A DNA stretch of 64,000 nt from Shewanella sp. Choline-02u-19. Lineage in GTDB: Bacteria > Pseudomonadota > Gammaproteobacteria > Enterobacterales > Shewanellaceae. The stretch lies in contig NZ_PJBE01000013.1 of NCBI RefSeq assembly GCF_002836205.1, positions 3,286,001 to 3,350,000 of the forward strand. The letters are read 5' to 3'. The stretch's first letter is position 1; every line of letters begins with the position of its first letter. This document shows positions 26,350 through 34,486 of the stretch, piece after piece. Made by a program: the position numbers and the translations under genes. Below the pieces are notes generated by a model. That model was given only the letters and a program-made list of their open reading frames with translations, did not search any database and had not been told where the DNA came from.

Positions 26350-27129
26350 TTATTCCAAACTGTCTTTTTCGACGGTTATCTGTGATGGATGAGTGCCATT
26401 TATGCGCCATTTACTGTAAGAAAAGTACACCTTACCGCGCACTATTACCTGGCTTTGCAGCAGATTAAGATTCAATATGTTATTAAACTTACTGATATCT
26501 TGCTTAGATATCATCAAAACCAACTTATCATCGATTAACAGCGCTAAATCCTGACCTTTTCTTTCATAGCCAGTCACCACCCCTCTGACCTCTCGCCATT
26601 GGTTGCTATCGCTTCTTGAAAGGTGTGCAGGTGACTTAGCTTGGTAGTCAAGATTCTGCCATAAACCTCGTTGATTTGTCCGCGCATCATCTTCAATGTC
26701 TGCTAAACATTGCCAAAAAAAGTCATTTTGAAACACCTTGGCTTTAGCAAAGCCGTTACTGAGTAGCAACTCCTGCAGATGTTCACCTGCTGCGGTATAC
26801 ACATAAGCAAGTGTACGGCCGTATGGATCCAGTTTTTGCTGCCCAAAAACAAGCTTAAGCGATTGTCCTGGTTTGATTGTACTTTGTAGGAATGATTTAG
26901 CCTCGGCGGCGTATGGGTCTGAAAGATCTTTAAACTGGAAATCAATTTCAGGAGTATCAACACCGATGAACCGCACCCGTCGACCATCTTTTAGGGTAAT
27001 AGTGTCGCCGTCATTGACGTAATCAAGCACCACGGTTTCATCAAAGCTAGTCGGCACACATTGGCTGGCGTGCACTGGCGGAAGACTCAAAACTAATAAT
27101 AAGGCGCAGAGTGATGTTTTAAAGTCCAT
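26350..27129 (-). CDS. Exported SNase-type thermonuclease family protein
   Basis: Signal peptide (residues 1-21, ending VHA) followed by a staphylococcal-nuclease domain (about 28-155). The active-site pattern is intact: GDTITL, the RVRFIGVDTPEID segment supplying Arg, Asp, Thr and Glu, and the second Arg in DPYGRTLAYVY. The C-terminal 100 residues form an additional beta-rich OB-like domain (VRGVVTGYERKGQDLALLI). Most likely a periplasmic or secreted phosphodiesterase acting on DNA or RNA. It lies 117 bp after rpmE, beyond a terminator. Confidence 0.88.
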   Translation of the reverse strand: MDFKTSLCALLLVLSLPPVHASQCVPTSFDETVVLDYVNDGDTITLKDGRRVRFIGVDTPEIDFQFKDLSDPYAAEAKSFLQSTIKPGQSLKLVFGQQKLDPYGRTLAYVYTAAGEHLQELLLSNGFAKAKVFQNDFFWQCLADIEDDARTNQRGLWQNLDYQAKSPAHLSRSDSNQWREVRGVVTGYERKGQDLALLIDDKLVLMISKQDISKFNNILNLNLLQSQVIVRGKVYFSYSKWRINGTHPSQITVEKDSLE

Positions 27130-27200
27130 TAGGATCCTGTTGAGTCGTCAAATAGACATATATCGGTAAGAAAGATAAAAAAGCTCAACCTCAGAATAGC

Positions 27201-27227
27201 AAAAAGGCGCCAGAAGGCGCCTTTTTT
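27201..27227 (-). terminator. Terminator after rpmE (bidirectional)
   Basis: Perfect GGCGCC/GGCGCC stem (27206-27211 and 27216-27221) with an AGAA loop, flanked by an A-run and a T-run, so it can work in both directions. It ends the rpmE message 20 bp after the stop codon. Confidence 0.9.
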
Positions 27228-27246
27228 AAATTCATTGCAGAAGTAA

Positions 27247-27459
27247 TTACTTCTTGCCAAGTGCACCAAAGCGCTTGTTGAACTTATCGATACGTCCGCC
27301 AGTATCCGTAACTTTCTGGGTACCAGTGTAGAATGGGTGACATGCACCACAAACGTCTAAATGTAAGTCTTTACCGATAGTAGAGTTAATTTTGATAACG
27401 TTACCACAAGTACAAGTTGCAGTGATTTCTGCATAATCAGGATGAATACCTGCTTTCAT
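27247..27459 (-). CDS. rpmE: 50S ribosomal protein L31
   Basis: The 70-residue ribosomal protein L31 begins MKAGIHPDYAEITATC at ATG 27459, with GAGGT about 8 nt upstream. An ATG 57 bp further upstream would add an unrelated extension. The protein keeps all four zinc-ligand Cys (CTC near residues 16-18 and CGAC near 37-40), so it is the zinc-containing form. Zinc-free paralogues replace it during zinc starvation in many bacteria; none is in this window. Confidence 0.97.
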   Translation of the reverse strand: MKAGIHPDYAEITATCTCGNVIKINSTIGKDLHLDVCGACHPFYTGTQKVTDTGGRIDKFNKRFGALGKK

Positions 27460-27642
27460 TGGAATTACCTCAAGGTTAAGGCCATGTCGCTCTTCCAACC
27501 CGAAGTCGGACACCACATGCAGTTAATAATAGTTTAGGGCGCAGGATTATACAGCATTTAAGCAATAGATCCAGCTACCCGTCATGAATCACCATAAATA
27601 GAATCAGTGAGCGCGCTATCCTACCCTAAGTTGCTGCAATCC

Positions 27643-28368
27643 CTAGTACATCGAATCAAATAATTTTTCGGCAGCCTTGGCATCAGTATATTTATCTATT
27701 ATTGCTACAGAAGGACATTTCAATAATGCATCAGCCTTTAAACCATTGATTTTGTTTTTATTAAAAGCACGCGGATTCGCCTCATAAATGGCAAGTATTG
27801 CACCATAAGTGTTGACTCCCCACACTTTAGATTGACGTAAACCAATACGCCAGAGTGTTTCGCTACCATTAAAGTCTACAGTACAATTTTCTTCGAGTTT
27901 AACCCCGATAGGCGCCGTGCTGGTCGTTAACGAATTTGAAATCGTTTTTACAGCACCGTTTGCTTTCTCATCGACCTTCGCTGGCGATGGAGTGTATGCC
28001 GTATGCGGCACATTCTCGACAGGGTTATCACTGAATAAATTAAGGACCGTGACTTCTCGCCAGCGGTTTATTCGATGCTCTTTCACCACCAACACCGCTT
28101 CACTATCGACAACATCGTCAACCCCGGTAACTAACACTAGGAAATGACTCAACGGTGAACTCACAAGGCGCTCTTCTCCGGTCGATTGCCGTAAAAAGAA
28201 CTGCACCTTATTGGGGTTCTTATGGCTTGAAATGATATTCACTTTAAGTTTTGGGTACTCTCCCAGCTCAAATAACCTTTCATTTATGCTTACATGAGAA
28301 ACTTCAGCTGTAACCGCTGTGCTAAACAGCGCTAACGTCGTTAATGCTAATATTATTATTCTTTTCAT
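27643..28368 (-). CDS. Small exported protein with C-terminal FimV-core domain
   Basis: I place the start at ATG 28368 (MKRIIILALTTLALFSTAVTA, a signal peptide) because AAGGAAA precedes it; a start 51 bp upstream lacks this. The 241 residues include an N-terminal SH3/beta-like region resembling the FimV amino end (VSINERLFELGEYPKLKVNI). The C-terminal segment of about 80 residues matches the FimV core: ETLWRIGLRQ, AILAIYEANPRAFNKNKING and LLKCPS. FimV proteins bind peptidoglycan and support type IV pilus secretins and polar organisation. This version lacks the long acidic cytoplasmic half and a membrane helix. It is divergent from priA. Confidence 0.75.
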   Translation of the reverse strand: MKRIIILALTTLALFSTAVTAEVSHVSINERLFELGEYPKLKVNIISSHKNPNKVQFFLRQSTGEERLVSSPLSHFLVLVTGVDDVVDSEAVLVVKEHRINRWREVTVLNLFSDNPVENVPHTAYTPSPAKVDEKANGAVKTISNSLTTSTAPIGVKLEENCTVDFNGSETLWRIGLRQSKVWGVNTYGAILAIYEANPRAFNKNKINGLKADALLKCPSVAIIDKYTDAKAAEKLFDSMY

Positions 28369-28468
28369 CGTTTCCTTTTCTAGCGCATCATAATAAGTTA
28401 AATCTGACTGGCTCTCCAAGACTCGCCTCGGTACACTACAGGCTTATCTCCTATTGAAATAGAGTTTT

Positions 28469-30664
28469 ATGCCTTTGTTTGTTGAGGTCGCCCTGCCCGT
28501 TCCAATGCGGCAAACCTTTAGTTACCAAGTTCCTGAGCATATCAACATCGTTCCTCAAAAAGGCATGCGAGTACAAGTGCCATTTGGTCGACAGCAGCTT
28601 ATTGGCCTTATTACAGCCATAACGGATACTTGTAATTTAACGCCTAAGCAAATAAAGCCAATTGTTAGCATTTTAGACGATGTACCATTATTACCTGATT
28701 CACTGTATAAATTAACGGCTTGGGCTGCAAGATATTACTTCTGTAGCTTAGGACAAATGCTATCACAAGCGATACCCGTTGCACTGAGAAAAGGGGCGGA
28801 GTCGAAAGCGGCGACGGCGTCCTATTGGACTTTAACGGATGCGGGACGCGCTGCAGATGTTAATCAACTCAACCGTGCACCCGCGCAACGCAAACTGTTT
28901 AACGCCTTAGCTGAACGTGATCTCGAACAGCACGAAATCGCCGCATTAGAACTCAGTAAAGCAGCTCTAAAAGCGCTCGATGATAAAGGCTGGATAACGA
29001 AGAACTCACGTGTTGTGTCCGTTGATCTCAGCTGGCGAACCCAGCTTGAAATGACTGAAGAGCCGCATAGACTCAACCCAGAACAAGCCATTGCCGTCGC
29101 AACACTCACGCTGCAATCGGGCTATCACTGCACTTTACTCGAAGGCGTTACGGGCTCGGGGAAAACCGAAGTTTACTTGGCTTTATTAGAAACAATATTA
29201 AAGCAGGGCAAGCAAGCGCTCGTTCTAGTTCCGGAAATAGGCTTAACCCCCCAAACCATTAGCCGATTCAGACACCGCTTTAATGTCAAAGTGTCGGTCA
29301 TTCATTCAGGTTTGACTGACAATCAACGATTAGATGCATGGCGCCACGCCAAAACGGGCGAAGCAGCCATTATTATCGGCACGCGTTCGGCGTTATTTAC
29401 GCCGATGGCTTATCCTGGGGTGATCATTTTAGACGAAGAGCACGACTCGAGTTTTAAGCAACAAGAAGGTGTGGGTTATCACGCACGTGATCTTGCCGTC
29501 ATGCGCGGGCATCTAGAAGATATTCCAGTTCTTTTAGGCACAGCAACACCGTCACTGGAAACCTTGCAAAATGCACTCAGTGGTCGATATGAGCATTTGC
29601 AGCTAGGTCAACGTGCAGGCAATGCAGAAAAAGTGCGTCAAGGCATAGTCGACATTCGTAATCAGCCACTGCGCACCGGTATGTCGCATGCATTGTTGAA
29701 TGAAATGCGCATTCACCTTGATGCTGGCAACCAAGTCATTTTATTTCTCAACCGACGGGGCTTTGCTCCCGCGTTAATCTGCCATGAATGTGGACATCTA
29801 CATGAATGCGATCGCTGTGATGCCTTCTTTACTGTGCATCAAGCCTTAGGTGAGATCCGCTGCCATCACTGCAGTAATCAATATGCGATCCCCAAGCAGT
29901 GCCATCAATGTGGTAGCACCATGCTTGCTGGCCAAGGTGTGGGTACCGAGCAACTCGCCAGCTTCCTTGAGAAAGAGTTTCCCAACCACCCAGTTGTGCG
30001 TATCGATCGCGACACCACGCGCAATAAGGGATCGTTAGAGGCCCATCTCAATGCGATACATAAAGGCGAATACAAAATTTTAGTCGGCACCCAAATGCTA
30101 GCAAAAGGCCATCACTTTCCTGACGTGACCTTGGTCGGGCTTTTGGATGTCGACGGCGCGCTCTTTAGTGCTGACTTTAGAGCACCTGAACGTTTCGGCC
30201 AGCTTTACACTCAAGTCTCAGGTCGTGCCGGTCGTGCGAGCAAACCTGGAACGGTATTATTACAAACCCATCAAAGCGACAACACCATGCTTCGAGAACT
30301 CATGCATAAAGGCTACGGTGAGTTTGCTCGCAATCAGCTCAATGAGCGCAAACAAGCATTACTCCCGCCCGCTTGGCATATGATCCTCATTCGCGCAGAA
30401 GCTCACTTGGCTGCGGACGCCGATGCACTGCTGAGTCAAATAGGCGCGCTGCTGCCACAAAACGAAGAGTGTGAAGTGATTGGGCCTATGCCTGCCCCGC
30501 TGGATAGAAAGGCCGGTAAATATCGTCGCCAGCTACTCTTCCAAACTAAAAACCGCAATCAATTACAACAAGCATTTGAACAAGCACTACCACAAATTGA
30601 ACAGTTACCTCTGGCTAAAAAATGCCGTTGGAGTCTCGATCGCGATCCACAAGATCTGCTTTAA
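28469..30664 (+). CDS. priA: Primosomal protein N' (replication restart helicase PriA)
   Basis: DEXH 3'-to-5' helicase that reloads the replisome at stalled forks. The 731 residues contain the N-terminal DNA-binding domain (FVEVALPVPMRQTFSYQVPE), Walker A GVTGSGKTEVYL (about 225-236) and the DEEHDSSFKQ box. The zinc-binding region has eight Cys between about 437 and 480 (CHECG, CDRC, CHHC, CHQCG). The helicase C-terminal motif VSGRAGRASKPG is also present. Normal length; start at ATG 28469. Confidence 0.97.
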   Translation: MPLFVEVALPVPMRQTFSYQVPEHINIVPQKGMRVQVPFGRQQLIGLITAITDTCNLTPKQIKPIVSILDDVPLLPDSLYKLTAWAARYYFCSLGQMLSQAIPVALRKGAESKAATASYWTLTDAGRAADVNQLNRAPAQRKLFNALAERDLEQHEIAALELSKAALKALDDKGWITKNSRVVSVDLSWRTQLEMTEEPHRLNPEQAIAVATLTLQSGYHCTLLEGVTGSGKTEVYLALLETILKQGKQALVLVPEIGLTPQTISRFRHRFNVKVSVIHSGLTDNQRLDAWRHAKTGEAAIIIGTRSALFTPMAYPGVIILDEEHDSSFKQQEGVGYHARDLAVMRGHLEDIPVLLGTATPSLETLQNALSGRYEHLQLGQRAGNAEKVRQGIVDIRNQPLRTGMSHALLNEMRIHLDAGNQVILFLNRRGFAPALICHECGHLHECDRCDAFFTVHQALGEIRCHHCSNQYAIPKQCHQCGSTMLAGQGVGTEQLASFLEKEFPNHPVVRIDRDTTRNKGSLEAHLNAIHKGEYKILVGTQMLAKGHHFPDVTLVGLLDVDGALFSADFRAPERFGQLYTQVSGRAGRASKPGTVLLQTHQSDNTMLRELMHKGYGEFARNQLNERKQALLPPAWHMILIRAEAHLAADADALLSQIGALLPQNEECEVIGPMPAPLDRKAGKYRRQLLFQTKNRNQLQQAFEQALPQIEQLPLAKKCRWSLDRDPQDLL

Positions 30665-30709
30665 ATCGATTTAATCGTCACTAAAGTAGAAAAAGTTCGC
30701 TAGAGGATA

Positions 30710-30767
30710 GTAATTGGGTACCACAAGCGGCTAAAATAGTCGGTTACCCCTATTACTTTTTCTTTTT
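30710..30767 (+). terminator. Probable terminator after priA
   Basis: A long stem with internal bulge (GTAAT and GGGTA at 30710-30720 pair with TACCC and ATTAC at 30745-30756), a loop of about 24 nt and then TTTTTCTTTTT. It lies in the 124-bp priA-argS gap. The large loop makes it less certain than the others here. Confidence 0.5.
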
Positions 30768-30788
30768 GTAAGTGCCGATTAAACGCCA

Positions 30789-32534
30789 ATGAAATCACAT
30801 ACTCAATCTTTACTCGCTGAATCGTTAAATGCCCTTAAACAACAAGGTGTTGTTCCTGCTGATTTTGAAGCTCGCATTCAAGTGGACCGAACCAAAGATA
30901 AGAGCCACGGTGATTTTGCTACCAACTTGGCGATGATGCTAACAAAAGCAGCGCGCAAGAATCCACGTGAGATAGCTCAACTCATCATTGATAATCTGCC
31001 TGAATCTAGCCATGTCGAAAAGGTTGAGATTGCAGGACCAGGATTTATCAACTTTTTTATCGATGACAATGCGCTCGCCAATCAACTGATGGACGCACTT
31101 AACAGCGACCACTTGGGCCTAACGTTGCCTGAGTCGCAAACGGTTGTCGTTGACTACTCGTCACCTAACCTTGCGAAAGAGATGCATGTTGGCCACCTAA
31201 GATCGACCATCATCGGTGACAGCGTCGCACGCTCACTTGAGTTTATGGGTCACAAGGTTATTCGCCAGAACCACGTCGGTGACTGGGGAACTCAGTTCGG
31301 CATGTTGCTTGCGTACATGGAAGAGTTACGTGCTGCAAATGGTGAACAAGCACAAATGGAGCTTTCAGATCTTGAAAACTTCTACCGTGCCGCTAAAGTC
31401 CGCTTCGATGAGTCTGAAGATTTCGCCAACCGTGCTCGTAAACTGGTCGTTGCATTACAATCAGGTGACGAGTACTGCAATAAATTATGGCGTGAATTTA
31501 ATGACATTTCCTTGAGTCACTGCCACGAAATTTATGAACGTTTAGGCGTTAGCTTAACCCGTGCAGATGTTCGCGGTGAAAGCTCATATAACGCTGACTT
31601 AGAGCAAGTCGTTGCCGATCTTGATACGCTGGGCTTATTGTCAGAAAGTAATGGCGCTAAAGTGGTGTTCCAACAAGAGTTTAAAAACAAAGAGGGTGAG
31701 CCACTCCCTGTTATTATTCAAAAAGCAGACGGCGGCTACCTATACGCGACCAGCGATATGGCAGCAATGCGCTATCGCTCGAATGTGCTAAAAGCAGATA
31801 GAGCACTTTATTTTGTCGATCTGCGCCAAGCCTTACACTTCCAACAAGTGTTTAAGCTTGCTAAAACAGCCAATTTTGTTCGCGAAGAGATGAGCTTCGA
31901 ACATATGGGCTTTGGCACCATGAATGGTGCTGATGGTCGTCCCTTTAAGACACGCTCTGGTGGTGTGGTTAAGCTTATTGATCTGCTTAAAGAAGCTGAC
32001 ATTCGTGCTCTTGATTTAGTGCGCAGTAAAAATCCTGATATGGATGAAGCAGAGCTGACTGAAATCGCTCGCGTCGTCGGTATTGCTTCCGTTAAATATG
32101 CTGATTTATCTAAGAACCGTACTAGCGATTATATCTTCAGCTTTGAGCAGATGCTGAGTTTTGAAGGTAACACCGCACCTTACCTACTCTATGCGTACAC
32201 TCGTGTTGTGGGTATCTTCAACCGTGCACAAGACGTTGATTTGAGTGGTGCTACCATCGTACTTGAACACGAGAGAGAGAAAGATCTTGGCACTAAGTTA
32301 GCTCAGTTCGGTGAAGTGATGAACCGCGTCGTCAATAAAGGTCAACCACATGCACTATGTGCTTACCTATTTGAACTTGCCGGTGCATTCTCTAGCTTTT
32401 ATGAAGCATGCCCAGTACTGGCTGCCGATAACGAAGCACAGAAGAAGAGCCGCTTATTATTGGCTAAGCTAACAGCGAAAACACTTAAGCAAGGGCTGAA
32501 CTTGCTAGGACTAGACACTTTAGAGCGGATGTAA
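30789..32534 (+). CDS. argS: Arginine-tRNA ligase
   Basis: Class I aminoacyl-tRNA synthetase that charges tRNA-Arg. The 581 residues include the N-terminal additional domain (residues 1-90) and the HIGH-type motif MHVGHLRSTIIGD (about 131-143). The catalytic core ends with FKTRSGGVVKLIDLL in place of KMSKS, as is normal for many ArgRS. The all-helical anticodon domain ends GLDTLERM. The start MKSHTQSLLAESL is preceded by no strong Shine-Dalgarno. Confidence 0.97.
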   Translation: MKSHTQSLLAESLNALKQQGVVPADFEARIQVDRTKDKSHGDFATNLAMMLTKAARKNPREIAQLIIDNLPESSHVEKVEIAGPGFINFFIDDNALANQLMDALNSDHLGLTLPESQTVVVDYSSPNLAKEMHVGHLRSTIIGDSVARSLEFMGHKVIRQNHVGDWGTQFGMLLAYMEELRAANGEQAQMELSDLENFYRAAKVRFDESEDFANRARKLVVALQSGDEYCNKLWREFNDISLSHCHEIYERLGVSLTRADVRGESSYNADLEQVVADLDTLGLLSESNGAKVVFQQEFKNKEGEPLPVIIQKADGGYLYATSDMAAMRYRSNVLKADRALYFVDLRQALHFQQVFKLAKTANFVREEMSFEHMGFGTMNGADGRPFKTRSGGVVKLIDLLKEADIRALDLVRSKNPDMDEAELTEIARVVGIASVKYADLSKNRTSDYIFSFEQMLSFEGNTAPYLLYAYTRVVGIFNRAQDVDLSGATIVLEHEREKDLGTKLAQFGEVMNRVVNKGQPHALCAYLFELAGAFSSFYEACPVLAADNEAQKKSRLLLAKLTAKTLKQGLNLLGLDTLERM

Positions 32535-32544
32535 TCATAACCCT

Positions 32545-33114
32545 ATGACGAGTCGTGACTACGCAAACCGTAAACCCACGCGCAAAGGCAGTACTAAAAA
32601 GCGTGGTTCAAAGGGAAATGCCCCCAAGCGTTTCCCTGTTTTACTGCTATTAATAACGCTCGCAGGTCTAACTGGGTTTGGTTATGTATTATGGTTATTA
32701 AGCAGTGAAGATGAAATCGTAACAACACCGGTTGTGGTTGAAGAACCAAAGAAAGCCAGTGTTAAAAAAGATCCTAATGCGCTACCGCCAGCCCCAAAAG
32801 AAGAGTGGACCTATCTTAAGGAGCTGGAAAACAAAAAGGTCGAAGTGGACCTGCCTGCAACTTCCACTAAGCCTAAGCGTCCTTACCAGATGCAATGCGG
32901 TTCATTTAGAAAGGAATCTCAAGCAAATTCGCTTAAGGCAACCATTGCGTTCCAAGGGTTGGAAGCGCAAGTGCGTAAAGTTAAAGGCACTAGTGGAATG
33001 TGGTATAAGGTCGTTCTAGGGCCTTACGACAAGAAACGTGATGCTGAAAGACAGCGCCATGTACTGCAAAACTCTGGCACTAACGGCTGCCAAATCTGGT
33101 TTTGGGAAAGTTAA
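32545..33114 (+). CDS. ftsN: Cell division protein FtsN (SPOR domain)
   Basis: Bitopic divisome protein of 189 residues: a basic cytoplasmic tail (Lys/Arg-rich, 1-28), one membrane helix (about 30-50), a Pro/Lys/Glu-rich periplasmic linker, and a C-terminal SPOR domain (about 112-187, QMQCGSFRKESQANSLKATI) that binds denuded peptidoglycan. It lies 10 bp after argS, ahead of hslVU, as in other gammaproteobacteria. It is shorter than E. coli FtsN (about 319 residues) because the linker is short. Confidence 0.88.
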   Translation: MTSRDYANRKPTRKGSTKKRGSKGNAPKRFPVLLLLITLAGLTGFGYVLWLLSSEDEIVTTPVVVEEPKKASVKKDPNALPPAPKEEWTYLKELENKKVEVDLPATSTKPKRPYQMQCGSFRKESQANSLKATIAFQGLEAQVRKVKGTSGMWYKVVLGPYDKKRDAERQRHVLQNSGTNGCQIWFWES

Positions 33115-33137
33115 ATCCCGCTTCAGAATCTAATCTT

Positions 33138-33164
33138 AAAGCGCTACTCATGTAGCGCTTTTTT
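33138..33164 (+). terminator. Terminator after argS-ftsN
   Basis: Stem AAAGCGCTAC/GTAGCGCTTT (33138-33147 and 33152-33161) with a TCAT loop followed by T-residues, 24 bp after the ftsN stop. Confidence 0.9.
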
Positions 33165-33294
33165 ATTGCTTTAACTAAAAGCCTATACGTCATTTAATTG
33201 TTTTTTATTACGCTATTGGATATTTGCTTCCAATGACCTGCGGTCAGCGTATCAGCAGACACTACTGAAGTACGCCGCAAGCAAATTTGATCTC

Positions 33295-33660
33295 CAGAGA
33301 TGGAACAAAACAGACCTGTTTCCGAAGGCCTCAGCCGTATTTACACTGGGTTAGAAAAGCGCAATTCTCAGCATTTTAGTTTTTAAATTGAAAACACTAT
33401 GACCACCATCTCCTTGAACTCATTGATAACACCCATTCCCCATCGAAGTTGCCGAAATACGTAGACATTAATGCCGTGGAACCATCATGGATGATGGTTC
33501 AGGCTCGGGGGTACATGGATGTACCATCTGAGCCGTTAGACAATTTTTGTTGAAGTATGAGGAAGACAACTTCGTCCGGGCGGCAGGGGCGATCCAAGAG
33601 GGGATATTGCTGTTGATCCCCTTTTGGCCGAGTGTGGGATGGAATCCCACGACCTTTATC
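33295..33660 (+). ncRNA. Multi-hairpin structured element with ATGGA loops (possible ncRNA or repeat)
   Basis: No gene fits the roughly 800-bp gap between ftsN and hslV. It contains perfect hairpins: GAACCATCAT/ATGATGGTTC (33479-33500), GGTACAT/ATGTACC (33510-33525) nested inside GGCTC/GAGCC (33502-33534), GGGGAT/ATCCCC (33600-33621), and GTGGGAT/ATCCCAC (33634-33650). Three of them, and a weaker site near 33300, present ATGGA in or at the loop. This is the ANGGA pattern bound by CsrA/RsmA, and the second hairpin matches 11 of 12 positions of the RUACARGGAUGU consensus. Transcription is not shown. It may be a dispersed Shewanella intergenic repeat. Confidence 0.45.
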
Positions 33661-33791
33661 AAGCGGAGTTTGATTATCTCAATTTATATGTGGGCGAAGC
33701 ACCACGACTTACCTCGGCCGTAAGACCGAAGCTTTCAATAGCAATCAGATAACCACTCATAGACCGGCCATGACCAGCAAATAAGCAGACC

Positions 33792-33809
33792 CTAGCTGAG
33801 TCAGGCTAG
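33792..33809. other. Small hairpin upstream of the hslV promoter
   Basis: CTAGC and GCTAG pair around an 8-nt loop about 20 bp before the sigma-32 promoter. No T-run follows. It may end or separate the structured element upstream from the hslVU transcription unit. Confidence 0.35.
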
Positions 33810-33826
33810 CAATCCAAGTTCCCCCC

Positions 33827-33855
33827 CTTGATATTTACTCAACTCCCCCCCATAT
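33827..33855 (+). promoter_or_regulatory. Sigma-32 heat-shock promoter of hslVU
   Basis: CTTGATA (33827-33833), a 14-bp spacer and CCCCATAT (33848-33855) closely match the sigma-32 consensus CTTGAAA-N(13-15)-CCCCATNT. It would start transcription about 50 bp before the hslV GTG. This agrees with the known heat-shock control of hslVU in E. coli. Confidence 0.88.
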
Positions 33856-33870
33856 CTCTATTATCACCAA

Positions 33871-33892
33871 CCAGCAGGCACATTGTCGCTGG
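33871..33892 (+). other. Hairpin in the hslV 5' leader
   Basis: CCAGC/GCTGG stem around a 12-nt loop, between the predicted transcription start and the Shine-Dalgarno AGAGG. In E. coli a stem-loop in the hslVU leader stabilises the mRNA; this hairpin sits in the comparable place. Confidence 0.5.
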
Positions 33893-33911
33893 CTAGAGAA
33901 GAGGATTTATC

Positions 33912-34436
33912 GTGACCACTATCGTATCAGTACGCCGAAATAACCAAGTGGTTATCGCCGGTGATGGCCAAGTTTCTCTTGGTAATACCGTGATGAAAAG
34001 CAACGCTAGAAAAGTTCGTCGTCTATACCACAATAAGGTATTGGCAGGCTTTGCTGGCGGTACAGCAGATGCATTTACATTATTCGAGCGCTTCGAAGCC
34101 AAACTCGAAATGCATCAAGGCCATCTTATGCGCGCAGCCGTTGAAATGGCCAAAGACTGGCGTTCAGACAAGGTGCTACGCAAACTAGAAGCACTGTTAG
34201 CTGTCGCTGATGGTGAATCGTCATTGATCATTACCGGTAACGGTGATGTTATTCAGCCAGAAAATGACTTAATTGCTATAGGTTCTGGTGGCAACTTTGC
34301 CCAATCAGCAGCCATAGCATTGCTTGAAAACACCGATCTTAGCGCCTTAGAAATTGCAGAAAAGTCATTAACGATTGCCGGCGGCATCTGTGTTTTCACC
34401 AACCAATTTAAGACCATCGAAGAGTTAAAGTACTAA
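33912..34436 (+). CDS. hslV: ATP-dependent protease subunit HslV
   Basis: Proteasome-type peptidase of the HslUV (ClpYQ) complex. The 174-residue product starts at GTG 33912 with AGAGG about 9 nt upstream. Residue 2 is the Thr that becomes the N-terminal nucleophile (TTIVSVRR). The GDGQVSLGNTVMKSNARKVR segment and the C-terminal metal-site region (GGICVFTNQFKTIEEL) are typical. It is followed by hslU after 50 bp. Confidence 0.98.
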   Translation: MTTIVSVRRNNQVVIAGDGQVSLGNTVMKSNARKVRRLYHNKVLAGFAGGTADAFTLFERFEAKLEMHQGHLMRAAVEMAKDWRSDKVLRKLEALLAVADGESSLIITGNGDVIQPENDLIAIGSGGNFAQSAAIALLENTDLSALEIAEKSLTIAGGICVFTNQFKTIEELKY

Positions 34437-34486
34437 ACGAACTTTCGTTTATACCCAAGACTGATGCTTAAGCATGAGGAAATAAT

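Noticed and set aside
33468..33662. A 64-codon open frame on the minus strand across the hairpin array
   Set aside because: It has no Shine-Dalgarno, its composition follows the inverted repeats, and it lies inside the structured element. Frames of this sort arise from palindromic non-coding DNA.
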